From Paracoccus isoporae (GTDB lineage Bacteria > Pseudomonadota > Alphaproteobacteria > Rhodobacterales > Rhodobacteraceae): 64,000 nucleotides of DNA. The position numbers and the translations under genes were made by a program. Below, piece after piece: positions 19,513-28,215 of this stretch; position 1 is the first letter of the stretch; each line of letters opens with the position of its first letter. A model generated the notes under the pieces. The model was not told the DNA's origin, searched no databases, and saw only the letters and a list, made by a program, of their open reading frames with translations. The stretch spans positions 175,048 to 239,047 of the forward strand of contig NZ_FNAH01000006.1 of NCBI RefSeq assembly GCF_900101865.1, written 5' to 3'.

Positions 19513-20276
19513 GAACGGTCATCGTCCACTACCATATCTACAAGAACTCGGGCACGTCGTTCGAGCAGGTGCTTGATGCGAGTTTCGGAGACCGGCATGA
19601 ACGCTTCGACGGGCCCTATCCGTTTTTTACCATAGACCAGGACCGGCTGGACCAGATCATCACCCGGCGGGCGGATGCGGTGGCGTTTTCCTCGCACCAG
19701 ACGCTTTTGCCGGTTCCCACGTCTCTGGATTACCATGTCCTCGCCGCCACCTTCCTGCGCCACCCGATCCTGCGGCTCGGCTCGATTTACCGCTTCAAGC
19801 GGGGCGCGGCAGACGGGACGGTGACCGCGCAACTGGCGACGCGGCATGATTTCGCCGGCTGGGTCGAGGCCAGCTTCGAGATCCGCAACGAGCTCACCCA
19901 TGTCTCCAACCCGCAGACCCGCTATCTCGCCGGGGTCTATGGCCGCCACGCAATCGTGCGCGAGGAACATAGTCAGTTGCGCTATGACCTTGCGACGGCA
20001 CGGCGCAATCTGGCGCAGGTCGAGATGCTGGGCCGGACCGAAAGCTTCGACGCGGATCTGCGGCGTTTCGTCGGCATTGCCGCGTCCCACGGTCTGACAC
20101 TGCGCATCCCGGAGGAGACCCGATTCAACGTCACCGAGGAACCGGCCGGGTCGGTCGAGGACCGGGTGGAGGCGCTTCTGGCGCAGCTTCCCCCGGCACT
20201 GCGGTCCCGGCTGCTGAAGGCGAATGCACAGGACCTGACGCTCTACGCGGATGCGACACGGCTGATCGAGGGCTGA
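19509..20276 (+). CDS. sulfotransferase family 2-like protein
   Basis: 255 aa. The N-terminus HYHIYKNSGTSFEQ (residues 7-20) is the K-N-x-G-T-S phosphosulfate-binding loop of carbohydrate sulfotransferase-2-like proteins. ATFLRHPILRLGSIYRF supplies the expected R...S 3'-phosphate segment. Translation is coupled to the tri-domain gene by an ATGA overlap (19509-19512). Third sulfotransferase-type domain in a row, all on the same transcript. Confidence 0.78.
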   Translation: MRTVIVHYHIYKNSGTSFEQVLDASFGDRHERFDGPYPFFTIDQDRLDQIITRRADAVAFSSHQTLLPVPTSLDYHVLAATFLRHPILRLGSIYRFKRGAADGTVTAQLATRHDFAGWVEASFEIRNELTHVSNPQTRYLAGVYGRHAIVREEHSQLRYDLATARRNLAQVEMLGRTESFDADLRRFVGIAASHGLTLRIPEETRFNVTEEPAGSVEDRVEALLAQLPPALRSRLLKANAQDLTLYADATRLIEG

Positions 20277-20291
20277 GGCAAGGCCGCCCGG

Positions 20292-21476
20292 CTACAGCAG
20301 GATTTGCGGCGGCGCACTCAGATCGATGCCGGGGAAGATCACCCGCTCCACGTCGGACGCCTTCACCCCGAACAGGCCTGAAATCGCCGCCCCGGCATAG
20401 TTGCGCACATCTGCGGTCGGCATGAGGTCGCGTCCGGCATAAAGATCCCCCTCCCCCATACCCGGCCACTGCCCCATCACCTGCCGTCCCCGCACCGCAC
20501 CGCCAGCCATCACCATCAGCCCGCCCGTGCCGTGATCGGTGCCGCCCGTCCCGTTCTCTCGCACTGTGCGGCCGAACTCGGTCATCGCCATCACCACGGT
20601 GTTGTCCCAGTTCCGGCCAAGCTGATCCTTCAGCACCGTCAGCGCCGTCGCCAACTCGGTCAGGGGCCGGTCCAGCGTGTTGAACTGCCGCTGATGGGTG
20701 TCCCAGCCCGTGAGCGAGAACGCCGCGATCCGGGTTTCCTCGTTCAGCCGGGCGGCAGCGAAGCTGGCAAGGGCTGCGGCATTCTTCAGCTTCTGCCCGC
20801 CATTCATGTCATCCGCCCCGGCGGTCGCGGCACTGATCTCGATCGCGGCCTCGGCGGCGCTGTGGAACGGCGCATCGCTCTCATACAGCGCCTCGAGCAG
20901 CAGTTGCGCCTGCGGGCTCAGCTTGAGCCGGGTTTTCGGTGCCCAGGAGGCGTTGACGAACTCGCCCCGCAGGATCGCCAGTTCCTCGGTGCCGATGGCA
21001 TAGGCGGTCTCGAACACGGCGCCGTCGATCATCGGCAGCAGCCGGTTCAGCCAGCCACCGCCGGGATCTTCCGGACCATGACGCCCGGAGATGCCGGCCT
21101 CGAGGATGTCCTGCCCGTCGAAATGGCTGCGCTTGTCGCGATAGGGCGTCGAGACGGCATGGGCGAAGCCCAGTTCGCCCGCCCGCCACATCGGCATCAG
21201 CGGATCGAGTGCGGGATGCAGCGCGAAAAACCCGTCGAGATCATGCGCGCCCGCCTCCGGTCCCAGCGACAGCCGCCGGCGCAGCTTGCGCAGGAACGGA
21301 TCGCCATAGGGCTGTACCACGTCCAGCCCGTCCATCGCCCCGCGCAGCACGATCGCCACAAAGCGCTTCTCGCCGGGGGCGGAGGCGAAGCTCATCGGGG
21401 TGAAGGCCGGCATGGCGGCGGCCGAGCAGGCCCCGGCCAGGGCCGTATTCAGGAACCGGCGTCGATCCATCTGCAT
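20292..21476 (-). CDS. DUF1501 family Tat-exported protein
   Basis: 394 aa with a twin-arginine signal (DRRRFLNTALAGACSAAAMP). The body has the DUF1501 features AIVLRGAMDGLDVVQPYGDP, a TPYRDKRSHFDGQDILEAG segment and MTEFGRTVRENGTGGTDHGTG with conserved D and H. The family belongs to the alkaline phosphatase/sulfatase superfamily fold, but substrates are not defined. It follows the DUF1800 gene by 4 bp on the same strand, the standard pairing. ATGs at 21479, 21476 and 21470 are all possible; 21476 gives usable spacing to AGGTGA. Confidence 0.85.
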   Translation of the reverse strand: MQMDRRRFLNTALAGACSAAAMPAFTPMSFASAPGEKRFVAIVLRGAMDGLDVVQPYGDPFLRKLRRRLSLGPEAGAHDLDGFFALHPALDPLMPMWRAGELGFAHAVSTPYRDKRSHFDGQDILEAGISGRHGPEDPGGGWLNRLLPMIDGAVFETAYAIGTEELAILRGEFVNASWAPKTRLKLSPQAQLLLEALYESDAPFHSAAEAAIEISAATAGADDMNGGQKLKNAAALASFAAARLNEETRIAAFSLTGWDTHQRQFNTLDRPLTELATALTVLKDQLGRNWDNTVVMAMTEFGRTVRENGTGGTDHGTGGLMVMAGGAVRGRQVMGQWPGMGEGDLYAGRDLMPTADVRNYAGAAISGLFGVKASDVERVIFPGIDLSAPPQILL

Positions 21477-21480
21477 CATC

Positions 21481-22854
21481 TCACCTGCGATTGAACTGCG
21501 GAGAGGCCAGAACGATCCCGATCCCGTCCGACTGCGACTCGGCGCGCGCGGCATAGACCCCGACGGTCTCCGCCTGCGCTGCCGCCAATGTGCTGCGGAC
21601 AAAATTGCGCGGATCGGGCAGGTTGTCGCGCATCCGCCCCGGCCACCGCATCGCCCAGTCGATCCGCGCCGCCAGAAGCTGCGGGGTCAGCCAGGCGCTT
21701 GCCGCCTCCGGCCAGCCCTCGGGCTGGGGCGCGCCCAGGACATGCTGTCCCATCTGCCGCATCGGCTGGATGGCATGGGCGTGCAGGGATTTCGTCGACC
21801 ATGACATCACCTCGGCCCCGCTGACAGACAACGCGCGCAGCCCGGCGATCACCAGATCGCGCGGCTGGCGGACCTTCTCGCCAAAGCTCAGCCTCGCCTC
21901 TTCATGGCCCGCCATCACCTCGTAGACCGCCATCAGATCGCCGCGGGTCTGGCGAAACCGCGCAGTCATGTCGGCCACCAGCCGTTCCGGCGGGGAGTCG
22001 GCGCAGAAATGCGTGGCCAGCTTGCGCGAGATATGGGCCGCGGTTTGAGGATGGGTGGCGATATCGTCAAGGAAGGCGTCGAACTCTGACAGGCGCGGTG
22101 GACGGCCGCCGCCATATTCGATGCCCATCACCGTCTCGGCACCCGGTTCGGCGCGTTTCGCATCGAAGGTGAAGGCCCGGTTCTCGCCGAGCCGCAGCCC
22201 GGTCATCAGCTCTGCCAGCTCGCGCACATCCGCCTGGCCATACCCGCCATCGATCCCGATGCTATGCAGTTCGAGCAGTTCGCGGGCATGGTTCTCGTTC
22301 AGCCCGAAATTGCCGCGCTTGAGGTTGCGCACGGCGAAGGTCGATGTCGGACCGACAGAGTTCTGCTGATCCAGATAGATCAGCATCGCCGGATGCAACG
22401 TCGCGGCGCGCAGCAGCGTGCCGAAACTGCCGGTCAGATGCGGCTTCAGCGCGTCTTCGTGAAACGCGGCCAGCATGGCGCGCAGATGCGGCCCCCCGGC
22501 ACGGATGCTGAAATGGCTCGACCAGAATTGCAGCAATCGCTCGGGGAAGCCCGTCGGATGCTCGACGGCGCGCGCGAGCCTCGCGCGGTGGGCGGCGTTG
22601 ATCTCCTCCACCAGAACGGTCTTGGCGTTCTCGCGCCGCGTGTCTGCCCCCGCCTGGCCTTCGCGCTGCGCCCGACCCGCCGCGTCGAACTCCGCCAGCA
22701 GCGCCCCCGCCCGCACCGTCGACAGGCCAGGGTAACGCGGCGTGGCATCGGGATCGGAGAGGGTTTCCAGCAGCGCATCTGCATCGGGTGGACCCATGAT
22801 GCCCGGCGCCAGCCCCGATCCGAAGCGGATCAGCGAAAATTCGGCATAGTTCAT
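21481..22854 (-). CDS. DUF1800 domain protein
   Basis: 457 aa. Family features are FSLIRFGSGLAPG at the N-terminus, the central LLQFWSSHFSI and LNENHARELLELHSIGIDGGY segments, and RKLATHFCADSPPERLV. The biochemical role is unknown; it is nearly always encoded before a DUF1501 protein, as here. No obvious signal peptide. Start 22854 is preferred over 22923 because the upstream residues are not conserved in type. Confidence 0.85.
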   Translation of the reverse strand: MNYAEFSLIRFGSGLAPGIMGPPDADALLETLSDPDATPRYPGLSTVRAGALLAEFDAAGRAQREGQAGADTRRENAKTVLVEEINAAHRARLARAVEHPTGFPERLLQFWSSHFSIRAGGPHLRAMLAAFHEDALKPHLTGSFGTLLRAATLHPAMLIYLDQQNSVGPTSTFAVRNLKRGNFGLNENHARELLELHSIGIDGGYGQADVRELAELMTGLRLGENRAFTFDAKRAEPGAETVMGIEYGGGRPPRLSEFDAFLDDIATHPQTAAHISRKLATHFCADSPPERLVADMTARFRQTRGDLMAVYEVMAGHEEARLSFGEKVRQPRDLVIAGLRALSVSGAEVMSWSTKSLHAHAIQPMRQMGQHVLGAPQPEGWPEAASAWLTPQLLAARIDWAMRWPGRMRDNLPDPRNFVRSTLAAAQAETVGVYAARAESQSDGIGIVLASPQFNRR

Positions 22855-22941
22855 AGCTTTGCGTCCATCACATCCCAACGCCTGCGCCGTGGTCAGGGTC
22901 GCACGATTCCCGCACCGACCCAATCACATCTGCGTAAGGAT

Positions 22942-22971
22942 GCGGGCAAGGCGGTGACCCGCCCTGCCCGC
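22942..22971 (-). terminator. hairpin after the PCu(A)C gene
   Basis: GCGGGCA-a-GGCGG / CCGCC-c-TGCCCGC stem with a TGAC loop, five bases after the stop of the copper chaperone gene. GC-rich with no clear T-run, so termination strength is uncertain. Confidence 0.4.
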
Positions 22972-22976
22972 GCCGC

Positions 22977-23456
22977 TCAGTGGTCCATGCCGGAGCCATG
23001 CGCCGCGGCCGTGTCGGCGCCGCTCATCCGCGCGTTGTCGACAGGGGCCACCGTCTCGACCGTGCCGCATGTGCCGAAGTCGAGCGTCAGCGCCACCTCG
23101 TCGCCCTCAGCGAGCGGTTCGGCCAGCCCCATCAGCATGATGTGGTCGCCACCGCGCGCCAGCATATGGTCGGCACCCGCTGCTATGGTGATTCCGTCCT
23201 CCAGCGGCACCATCTGCATCAGGCCGTCCGCGTCCTCGCGGCTGGTATGCAGCTCTGCGTTGTCCGTGATCGGCGTGGTGACGGCGCTGAGCGTGCAGGC
23301 CTCCGGCCCGGCATTGTGGATGGTCAGATAAGCGGCCCCGGTGCGGGGGTTGGAACTGCGCGCGAAGCTGTCGGTGATCTGGAGGTCGCCGGCCTGCGCC
23401 AGTGCCGCCGTTGGCAGCGCAAGCGCCATTAGCGCGGTCAGGATCTTCGTGGTCAT
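22977..23456 (-). CDS. periplasmic copper chaperone PCu(A)C
   Basis: 159 aa with a signal peptide (MTTKILTALMALALPTAALAQ cleaved after AQA or nearby). The copper motif H(M)-x10-M-x21-HxM is recognisable: ELHTSREDADGLMQM, then DHMLARGGDHIMLMG. The C-terminus is His/Met-rich (AAHGSGMDH). PCu(A)C proteins deliver Cu(I) to cytochrome oxidase CuA/CuB sites or handle periplasmic copper. It lies 35 bp downstream of a small exported protein gene, likely one operon, and complements copA elsewhere in the window. Confidence 0.9.
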   Translation of the reverse strand: MTTKILTALMALALPTAALAQAGDLQITDSFARSSNPRTGAAYLTIHNAGPEACTLSAVTTPITDNAELHTSREDADGLMQMVPLEDGITIAAGADHMLARGGDHIMLMGLAEPLAEGDEVALTLDFGTCGTVETVAPVDNARMSGADTAAAHGSGMDH

Positions 23457-23491
23457 GTCATCGTCCTTGTTCGATTGGGTGTCGTTTCAAG

Positions 23492-23836
23492 TCAGCCTGA
23501 CATGATCGGGGGTCCGCGCGCCTGCGCGGGCGGGGTGTCGCGCCCCGATGTGGTAAAAGGAACCGCCACGGCGGGCTCCCGCATGGTCTGCCGCATCGGT
23601 GCCACCGGCACACCGGGATCCGCCACCACCGCGGAGATCACGTTCAGCGCCAGGTCGGCGCAGAGCACCAGCCGGCGCACCGGCTTGCCATCCGCGCCGA
23701 TCAGCATCTGCACGGCGGCGCCACCAAGGCACAGGACCTGCTGTTCTGCCACACGCGGCTGACCGCGAGCCGCCGCCAGACCGTGGGAGGTCAGCAGCAG
23801 GCACAGGATCAGGCAGGCGCGGAACGCGGTCATCAT
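23492..23836 (-). CDS. small exported protein, DUF2946-like (copper-associated)
   Basis: 114 aa: signal peptide (MMTAFRACLILCLLLTSHGL), then VLCLGGAAVQMLIGADGKPV and LVLCADLALN. The paired VLC...G-x-P-V...C layout resembles small Rhodobacterales proteins found beside PCu(A)C. Assignment to DUF2946 is tentative. The C-terminus is Pro-rich. Same strand as the PCu(A)C gene and 35 bp upstream. Another frame (23487-23894) is open here but has no signal peptide. Confidence 0.6.
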   Translation of the reverse strand: MMTAFRACLILCLLLTSHGLAAARGQPRVAEQQVLCLGGAAVQMLIGADGKPVRRLVLCADLALNVISAVVADPGVPVAPMRQTMREPAVAVPFTTSGRDTPPAQARGPPIMSG

Positions 23837-23890
23837 GCCAACCCCTTAGCCATTCCGGTCGCGCGGCGCCAGCTTGCCGAGGGGGGTGCG

Positions 23891-23928
23891 ACAAAGCGAA
23901 ACGCCCCGCCGGATCATCCGGCAGGGCG
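23891..23928 (-). terminator. Rho-independent terminator of rpmB
   Basis: Stem CGCCC-x-GCCGG / CCGGC-x-GGGCG (23902-23928) with one mismatch and a 5-nt loop, followed leftwards by TTTCGCTTTGT. It lies 27 bp after the rpmB stop, the expected position. Confidence 0.7.
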
Positions 23929-23954
23929 CTGCAAAATTCGGAATGTGGAGGCGC

Positions 23955-24257
23955 TCAGGTCTCGAGATTTGCCGCCGTGTCGCTCGACTTCGAGATTTCC
24001 TTCTTGATCTTCAGCGCACGCGCGGACAGATCCGCGTCCTTTGCCTTGGCCAGGAACTCGTCCAGCCCGCCGCGGTGATCGACCGAGCGCAGCGCCGCGG
24101 CCGAGATGCGCAGCGAGTAGCTGCGGCCGGTCTTTTCCGAGGTCAGGGTGACGTCGTTCAGGTTCGGCAGGAACCGGCGACGGGTCTTGTTGTTGGCGTG
24201 GCTGACATTGTTCCCGCTCATCGGGCCCTTGCCGGTCAGTTCGCAGACGCGCGACAT
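23955..24257 (-). CDS. rpmB: 50S ribosomal protein L28
   Basis: 100 aa, alphaproteobacterial length for L28. The N-terminus [20 protein letters not shown] and [12 protein letters not shown] are the L28 signature, followed by [20 protein letters not shown]. Start 24257 is certain from the conserved N-terminus. It has its own promoter and terminator, so it is monocistronic. Confidence 0.96.
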   Translation of the reverse strand: MSRVCELTGKGPMSGNNVSHANNKTRRRFLPNLNDVTLTSEKTGRSYSLRISAAALRSVDHRGGLDEFLAKAKDADLSARALKIKKEISKSSDTAANLET

Positions 24258-24345
24258 GGTGTTATCCTCGTTTGACGTTCGCGGGACGGCGAAGTCCCAA
24301 TGTGAAAGGGCGCCGCGACGCAGCGCCCGAAAATCCGTTCGCGGG

Positions 24346-24374
24346 TGAATATACCTGCCGACCCGTGGCGTCAA
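24346..24374 (-). promoter_or_regulatory. promoter of rpmB
   Basis: Reading leftwards: TTGACG (24374-24369), 17-bp spacer, TATTCA (24351-24346). The -35 overlaps the last codon of ada. The leader would be about 80 nt. Confidence 0.6.
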
Positions 24375-25429
24375 GCCGATTCGGGCGACGCGTAACCCCG
24401 CTCGACCGCGATCAGCTTTTCCTTGCGCCACAGCCCGCCGGCATAGCCGGTCAGTGACCCGTCCGCGCCGATCACCCGGTGGCAGGGGATCACGATGGCG
24501 ATGCCATTGGTGGCGTTGGCGCGCGCCACGGCGCGGGTCGCGGTCGGCTGGCCGATGGCCTGCGCGACCTCGGCATAGCTGCGGGTCTCGCCTGCCGGGA
24601 TACGGATCAGCGCGTCCCAGACCCGGCGCTGAAACGTCGTGCCATGCGGCGAGAGCGTCAGATCGAACCGCGCGCGATCACCGGCGAAGAACCCGGCCAG
24701 TTGCCGCGCCGTCTCGCGCGTCATCTCGGACTGGCCCAGCCCGATCCGCCCGCCCGCATCCTTCGAGAGTTTCGCGAGTTGCCCCTTCAGCGCCTTGCGG
24801 TCGGTGAACTCCAGCAGATGCAGCGCGGCATCGTCGGCCACCGCGATCATTCCGCCAAGCGGGGTGTCGATCCAGTCCGCCACAAGCCCGCCGCCGCCCC
24901 GCATCGCGGCCGGGGGATGGCCGAACAACCGCGCGAAGGCCTGCCGGAACCCGGAGGCCGAATCGAAACCCGCATCAAGCTGCGCCTCGATCACCGCATC
25001 GCCACCGGCCATGCGGCGCGCCCCTTCGCGCAGCCGCGCCTCACGCGCCATCTGCAGGAAGGTCATGCCGAAATGGCGTCGAAAGGCGCGCCTGATGGTC
25101 GAGGGGTCCATGCCCATCTCCGCCACATCCGCCTCGCTCCAGCGGCGGGCGGGATCGGCTTCGATCGCCGCGCGCAGCCGCGTGACATCCGCATCGCCCT
25201 CCGCCGTCGCACCTGCGGGGTGGCAGCGCTTGCAGGGCCGGAACCCCGCCGCTTGCGCCGCATTGGCCGAGGTGAACCAGCGGCAATTCTGAGGCTTCGG
25301 CTTGCGCGCCGGGCAGGTCAGGCGGCAGAAGATCCCGGTCGAGGTGACACCCACGAAGGCCCGCCCCTCATAGGCCGGGTCGCGATTCGACAACGCGGCG
25401 TAAAGCCGGTCTTCGGACAGATCCAACAT
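24371..25429 (-). CDS. ada: Ada: alkyltransferase and adaptive-response regulator
   Basis: 352 aa with the full three-part layout. The N-terminal zinc/phosphotriester domain has C35, C39, C66, C69 (GIFCRLTC and PCKRC). Next is an AraC-type helix-turn-helix region ([20 protein letters not shown]). The C-terminal O6-methylguanine transferase has PCHRV with acceptor C316. It transfers alkyl groups from DNA to itself and, once methylated at the N-terminal Cys, activates repair genes. Start 25429 has GGAGAG upstream; a start at 25447 is possible. No alkB or alkA lies beside it. Confidence 0.93.
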   Translation of the reverse strand: MLDLSEDRLYAALSNRDPAYEGRAFVGVTSTGIFCRLTCPARKPKPQNCRWFTSANAAQAAGFRPCKRCHPAGATAEGDADVTRLRAAIEADPARRWSEADVAEMGMDPSTIRRAFRRHFGMTFLQMAREARLREGARRMAGGDAVIEAQLDAGFDSASGFRQAFARLFGHPPAAMRGGGGLVADWIDTPLGGMIAVADDAALHLLEFTDRKALKGQLAKLSKDAGGRIGLGQSEMTRETARQLAGFFAGDRARFDLTLSPHGTTFQRRVWDALIRIPAGETRSYAEVAQAIGQPTATRAVARANATNGIAIVIPCHRVIGADGSLTGYAGGLWRKEKLIAVERGYASPESA

Positions 25430-25641
25430 GGTCGCTCTCCTTGTCATCTGATCCGATCCTAAGGCGCTTCCCCGCCCCGCGCGGCGCGGTTTCGGGCGTT
25501 TCATTGAAATCACTGTTGAACCTCACCGGCATGGTGGGCTGCGGCATCGCCAAAGGCAATGCCGGCCGCCGCGTCCGGGTTGCAATCGGCCGCGACGGGC
25601 ACCTATCCTGCCGGAGTTCTCACCACAGCGAGGCCGAGCCG

Positions 25642-26034
25642 ATGATGCGGTTGCAGATCCTGTCCCTGCTCGCGACGCTGATCGCAAGCTCTGTCGGCCT
25701 CGCCGTCCTCGCCGGCACCTCGCAGGTCGCGCCGGTTCAATTGCTGATGGTGCGGCAGGAAGGCTGCCTCTACTGCGCGCAGTGGGAGCGGGAGATCGGA
25801 CCCGACTATGGCAGCCGCGCCGAAGGCGTCGCCGCGCCGCTGATGCGGGTCCATCTGCGCGGTCCCTGGCCGGACGGGCTGGCGCTCGACAGCAATCCGG
25901 GCGTGACGCCGACCTTCATCCTGATCCGCGACGGGCTGGAGACCGGCCGGATCGAAGGCTATGCCGGAGAGGCACAGTTCTGGGATCAGCTCAATACCCT
26001 ACTGGATCGGGCCGGGATCGCAACGGCGCGGTGA
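25642..26034 (+). CDS. exported thioredoxin-like protein
   Basis: 130 aa. Signal/anchor segment (MMRLQILSLLATLIASSVGL), then a thioredoxin-like fold with redox motif C-L-Y-C in EGCLYCAQWEREIG and a cis-proline region (GVTPTFILIRDGLETGR). It resembles SoxW/TlpA-type periplasmic thiol proteins; the substrate is unknown. The upstream in-frame extension to 25441 lacks export character, so 25642 (or 25645) is chosen. Divergent from ada. Confidence 0.7.
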   Translation: MMRLQILSLLATLIASSVGLAVLAGTSQVAPVQLLMVRQEGCLYCAQWEREIGPDYGSRAEGVAAPLMRVHLRGPWPDGLALDSNPGVTPTFILIRDGLETGRIEGYAGEAQFWDQLNTLLDRAGIATAR

Positions 26035-26115
26035 CGCGCTCTGCGGCCAACGCGCGTATTTCATTCTGCCGCGCCATCCGCTAACAGGCTGACGACCCAG
26101 CAGACAGGTTCCGCC

Positions 26116-27408
26116 ATGCACGACATCCGCACCATCCGCGACAACCCGGACGCCTTCGATGCCGCCCTGCGCCGCCGCGGGGCAGATCCCGTTTCGGCCG
26201 CGATCCTGTCCTTGGACGAGACCCGCCGGGCCCGGATCAGGGACGCCGAGGAGGCGCAGGCCGAACAGAACCGCGCCAGCAAGCAGGTCGGCGCGGCGAA
26301 GGCCAAAGGCGACGAGGCCGAGTTCGAGCGGTTGCGCGCCCACGTGGCGGACAGCAAGGCGCAGCTTGCCGCGATGCAGGCCGAGGCGGCCGATCTGGAC
26401 CGGCAGTTGCGCGACCTGCTGATGACGATTCCGAACCTGCCTTTGGCTGAGGTGCCCGATGGTAAGGATGATAGCGACAATGTCGAGATCAGACGCTGGG
26501 GCACCCCGCGCGAGATGAATTTCACGCCGGTCGAGCATTTCGAGCTGCCCGGCGTGCAGCCGGGGATGGATTTCGGCACGGCGGCCAAGCTGTCCGGGGC
26601 GCGGTTCGTGGTGCTGCAGGGCGCGGTGGCCCGCATCCACCGCGCGCTTGCGCAATACATGATCGACCTGCATGTGGACCGCCACGGCCTGACCGAGACC
26701 TGGGCGCCGGTTCTTGTCCTGCCAGAGATGATGGAGGGCACCGGGCAATTGCCAAAATTCGGCGAGGACAGCTACCAGACCAGCGAAGGATGGTGGCTCA
26801 TCCCCACCGCCGAGGTCACGCTGACCAACACCGTGAACGGCGAAATCGTCGATGCCGCGACGCTGCCGCGCCGCATGGTGGCGCATTCGCAATGTTTCCG
26901 CTCCGAAGCCGGCAGTGCCGGCCGCGACACAGCGGGGATGCTGCGCCAGCACCAGTTCGAGAAGGTCGAGATGGTGTCAATCACCGCCCCGGATGAGGGT
27001 CTGGCGGAACATGCCCGCATGACCGGCTGCGCCGAGGCGGTGCTGGAAGGGCTGGAACTGCCTTTTCGCACGGTGGTGCTCTGCACGGGCGATATGGGGT
27101 TTGGCGCACGCATCACCCATGACATCGAGGTCTGGCTGCCCGGACAGCGGAGCTATCGCGAGATCAGCTCGGTCAGCTATTGCGGCGACTTCCAGGCGCG
27201 GCGGATGAATGCGCGCTTCCGCCCGGAAGGCGGTGGCAAGCCCGAATTCCTGCATACGCTGAACGGATCGGGTCTGGCTGTCGGACGGTGCCTGATCGCG
27301 GTCTTGGAAAACGGCCAGCAGGCCGATGGTACGGTCCGTCTGCCTGCGGCGCTGCACCCCTATCTGGGTGGAAAATCGGTGCTCGGCGCGGATGGCGCAT
27401 TGGGCTAG
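26116..27408 (+). CDS. serS: seryl-tRNA synthetase
   Basis: 430 aa class II synthetase charging tRNA-Ser (and tRNA-Sec). The N-terminal coiled-coil arm (residues ~30-105) binds the long variable arm of the tRNA. The catalytic core shows motif 2 ([20 protein letters not shown]), [14 protein letters not shown] and motif 3 ([18 protein letters not shown]). Usual length, intact. Confidence 0.97.
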   Translation: MHDIRTIRDNPDAFDAALRRRGADPVSAAILSLDETRRARIRDAEEAQAEQNRASKQVGAAKAKGDEAEFERLRAHVADSKAQLAAMQAEAADLDRQLRDLLMTIPNLPLAEVPDGKDDSDNVEIRRWGTPREMNFTPVEHFELPGVQPGMDFGTAAKLSGARFVVLQGAVARIHRALAQYMIDLHVDRHGLTETWAPVLVLPEMMEGTGQLPKFGEDSYQTSEGWWLIPTAEVTLTNTVNGEIVDAATLPRRMVAHSQCFRSEAGSAGRDTAGMLRQHQFEKVEMVSITAPDEGLAEHARMTGCAEAVLEGLELPFRTVVLCTGDMGFGARITHDIEVWLPGQRSYREISSVSYCGDFQARRMNARFRPEGGGKPEFLHTLNGSGLAVGRCLIAVLENGQQADGTVRLPAALHPYLGGKSVLGADGALG

Positions 27409-27429
27409 GATTTGATCCGGTCGGGGGAG

Positions 27430-28215
27430 ATGGGCAAAATAGGGCGAAACCTGCGTCAGGTCCGGACGTTGAGCGTGATGCATCGCAACGCCACATTGCT
27501 TATGTGCTCCTCCGCGCTGATCTTCGTCATCAGCAGCGTCCTGCTGTCCTTCGCGCAGATCGATCTGGACATCACACAGGTCTATCTGGACGGTAGGCAG
27601 GTGAGTTCGGGTCCAAACCTACTGGCCGCGGTTCTGCTGAACCCCACCGAGCCCGCCACCTGGCTGCTGCTGATCGCGGTCTGGGTGGTGGTGCTATTCC
27701 TCGTGGTCCAGACCTTCCGGGAAATCGGCACGGCGCGGGCCTATCCGGTGGCCGACATGCTGCTGCTGGCGGCTGCCTTCATGGCCGGCGCAATCTGGCC
27801 CTGGGTGGCGCAGAGCTTTCCTCTGCTGGGGTTCATGATCTGCGTGATGATGCTGCTGGCGATGATTTCGGCCAGCAGTCGCCGCTTCTCCGATGGTCGC
27901 CTGGGTCGGAACCCGGCAATCGGTATCTTCACCGGCTGGGTCAGCATCCTGACCTTCACCGCGTTTTCGTCCTTCGTGGATGACGTGACGCCGATCCCGC
28001 CGGAACTCGCCTCGCTCGTCGGGGCCGTGCTGGCCTGCATCGCGGCCATCGCAATACAGATGCGGATCCCCGAAAACGCCTATTACACGATCACGGTGAT
28101 GTTTGCCTTCCTGGCCATCGCCGCAACCATGATCGAGGCCGCGCCGCTGATCGCGGTGATCTCGGTGCTGTCCATCGCCGCGCTGACATTCCTGCTGGTA
28201 CGGGTGACGACCTAG
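27430..28215 (+). CDS. polytopic membrane protein, unknown function
   Basis: 261 aa, about eight hydrophobic helices and little else. No motif I recognise; no signal peptide other than the first TM. It follows serS by 21 bp on the same strand and may be co-transcribed. Possible starts are TTG 27412, ATG 27430 (next to GGGGGAG) and ATG 27478. The stop codon shares CTAG (28212-28215) with the convergent der gene. Confidence 0.65.
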   Translation: MGKIGRNLRQVRTLSVMHRNATLLMCSSALIFVISSVLLSFAQIDLDITQVYLDGRQVSSGPNLLAAVLLNPTEPATWLLLIAVWVVVLFLVVQTFREIGTARAYPVADMLLLAAAFMAGAIWPWVAQSFPLLGFMICVMMLLAMISASSRRFSDGRLGRNPAIGIFTGWVSILTFTAFSSFVDDVTPIPPELASLVGAVLACIAAIAIQMRIPENAYYTITVMFAFLAIAATMIEAAPLIAVISVLSIAALTFLLVRVTT

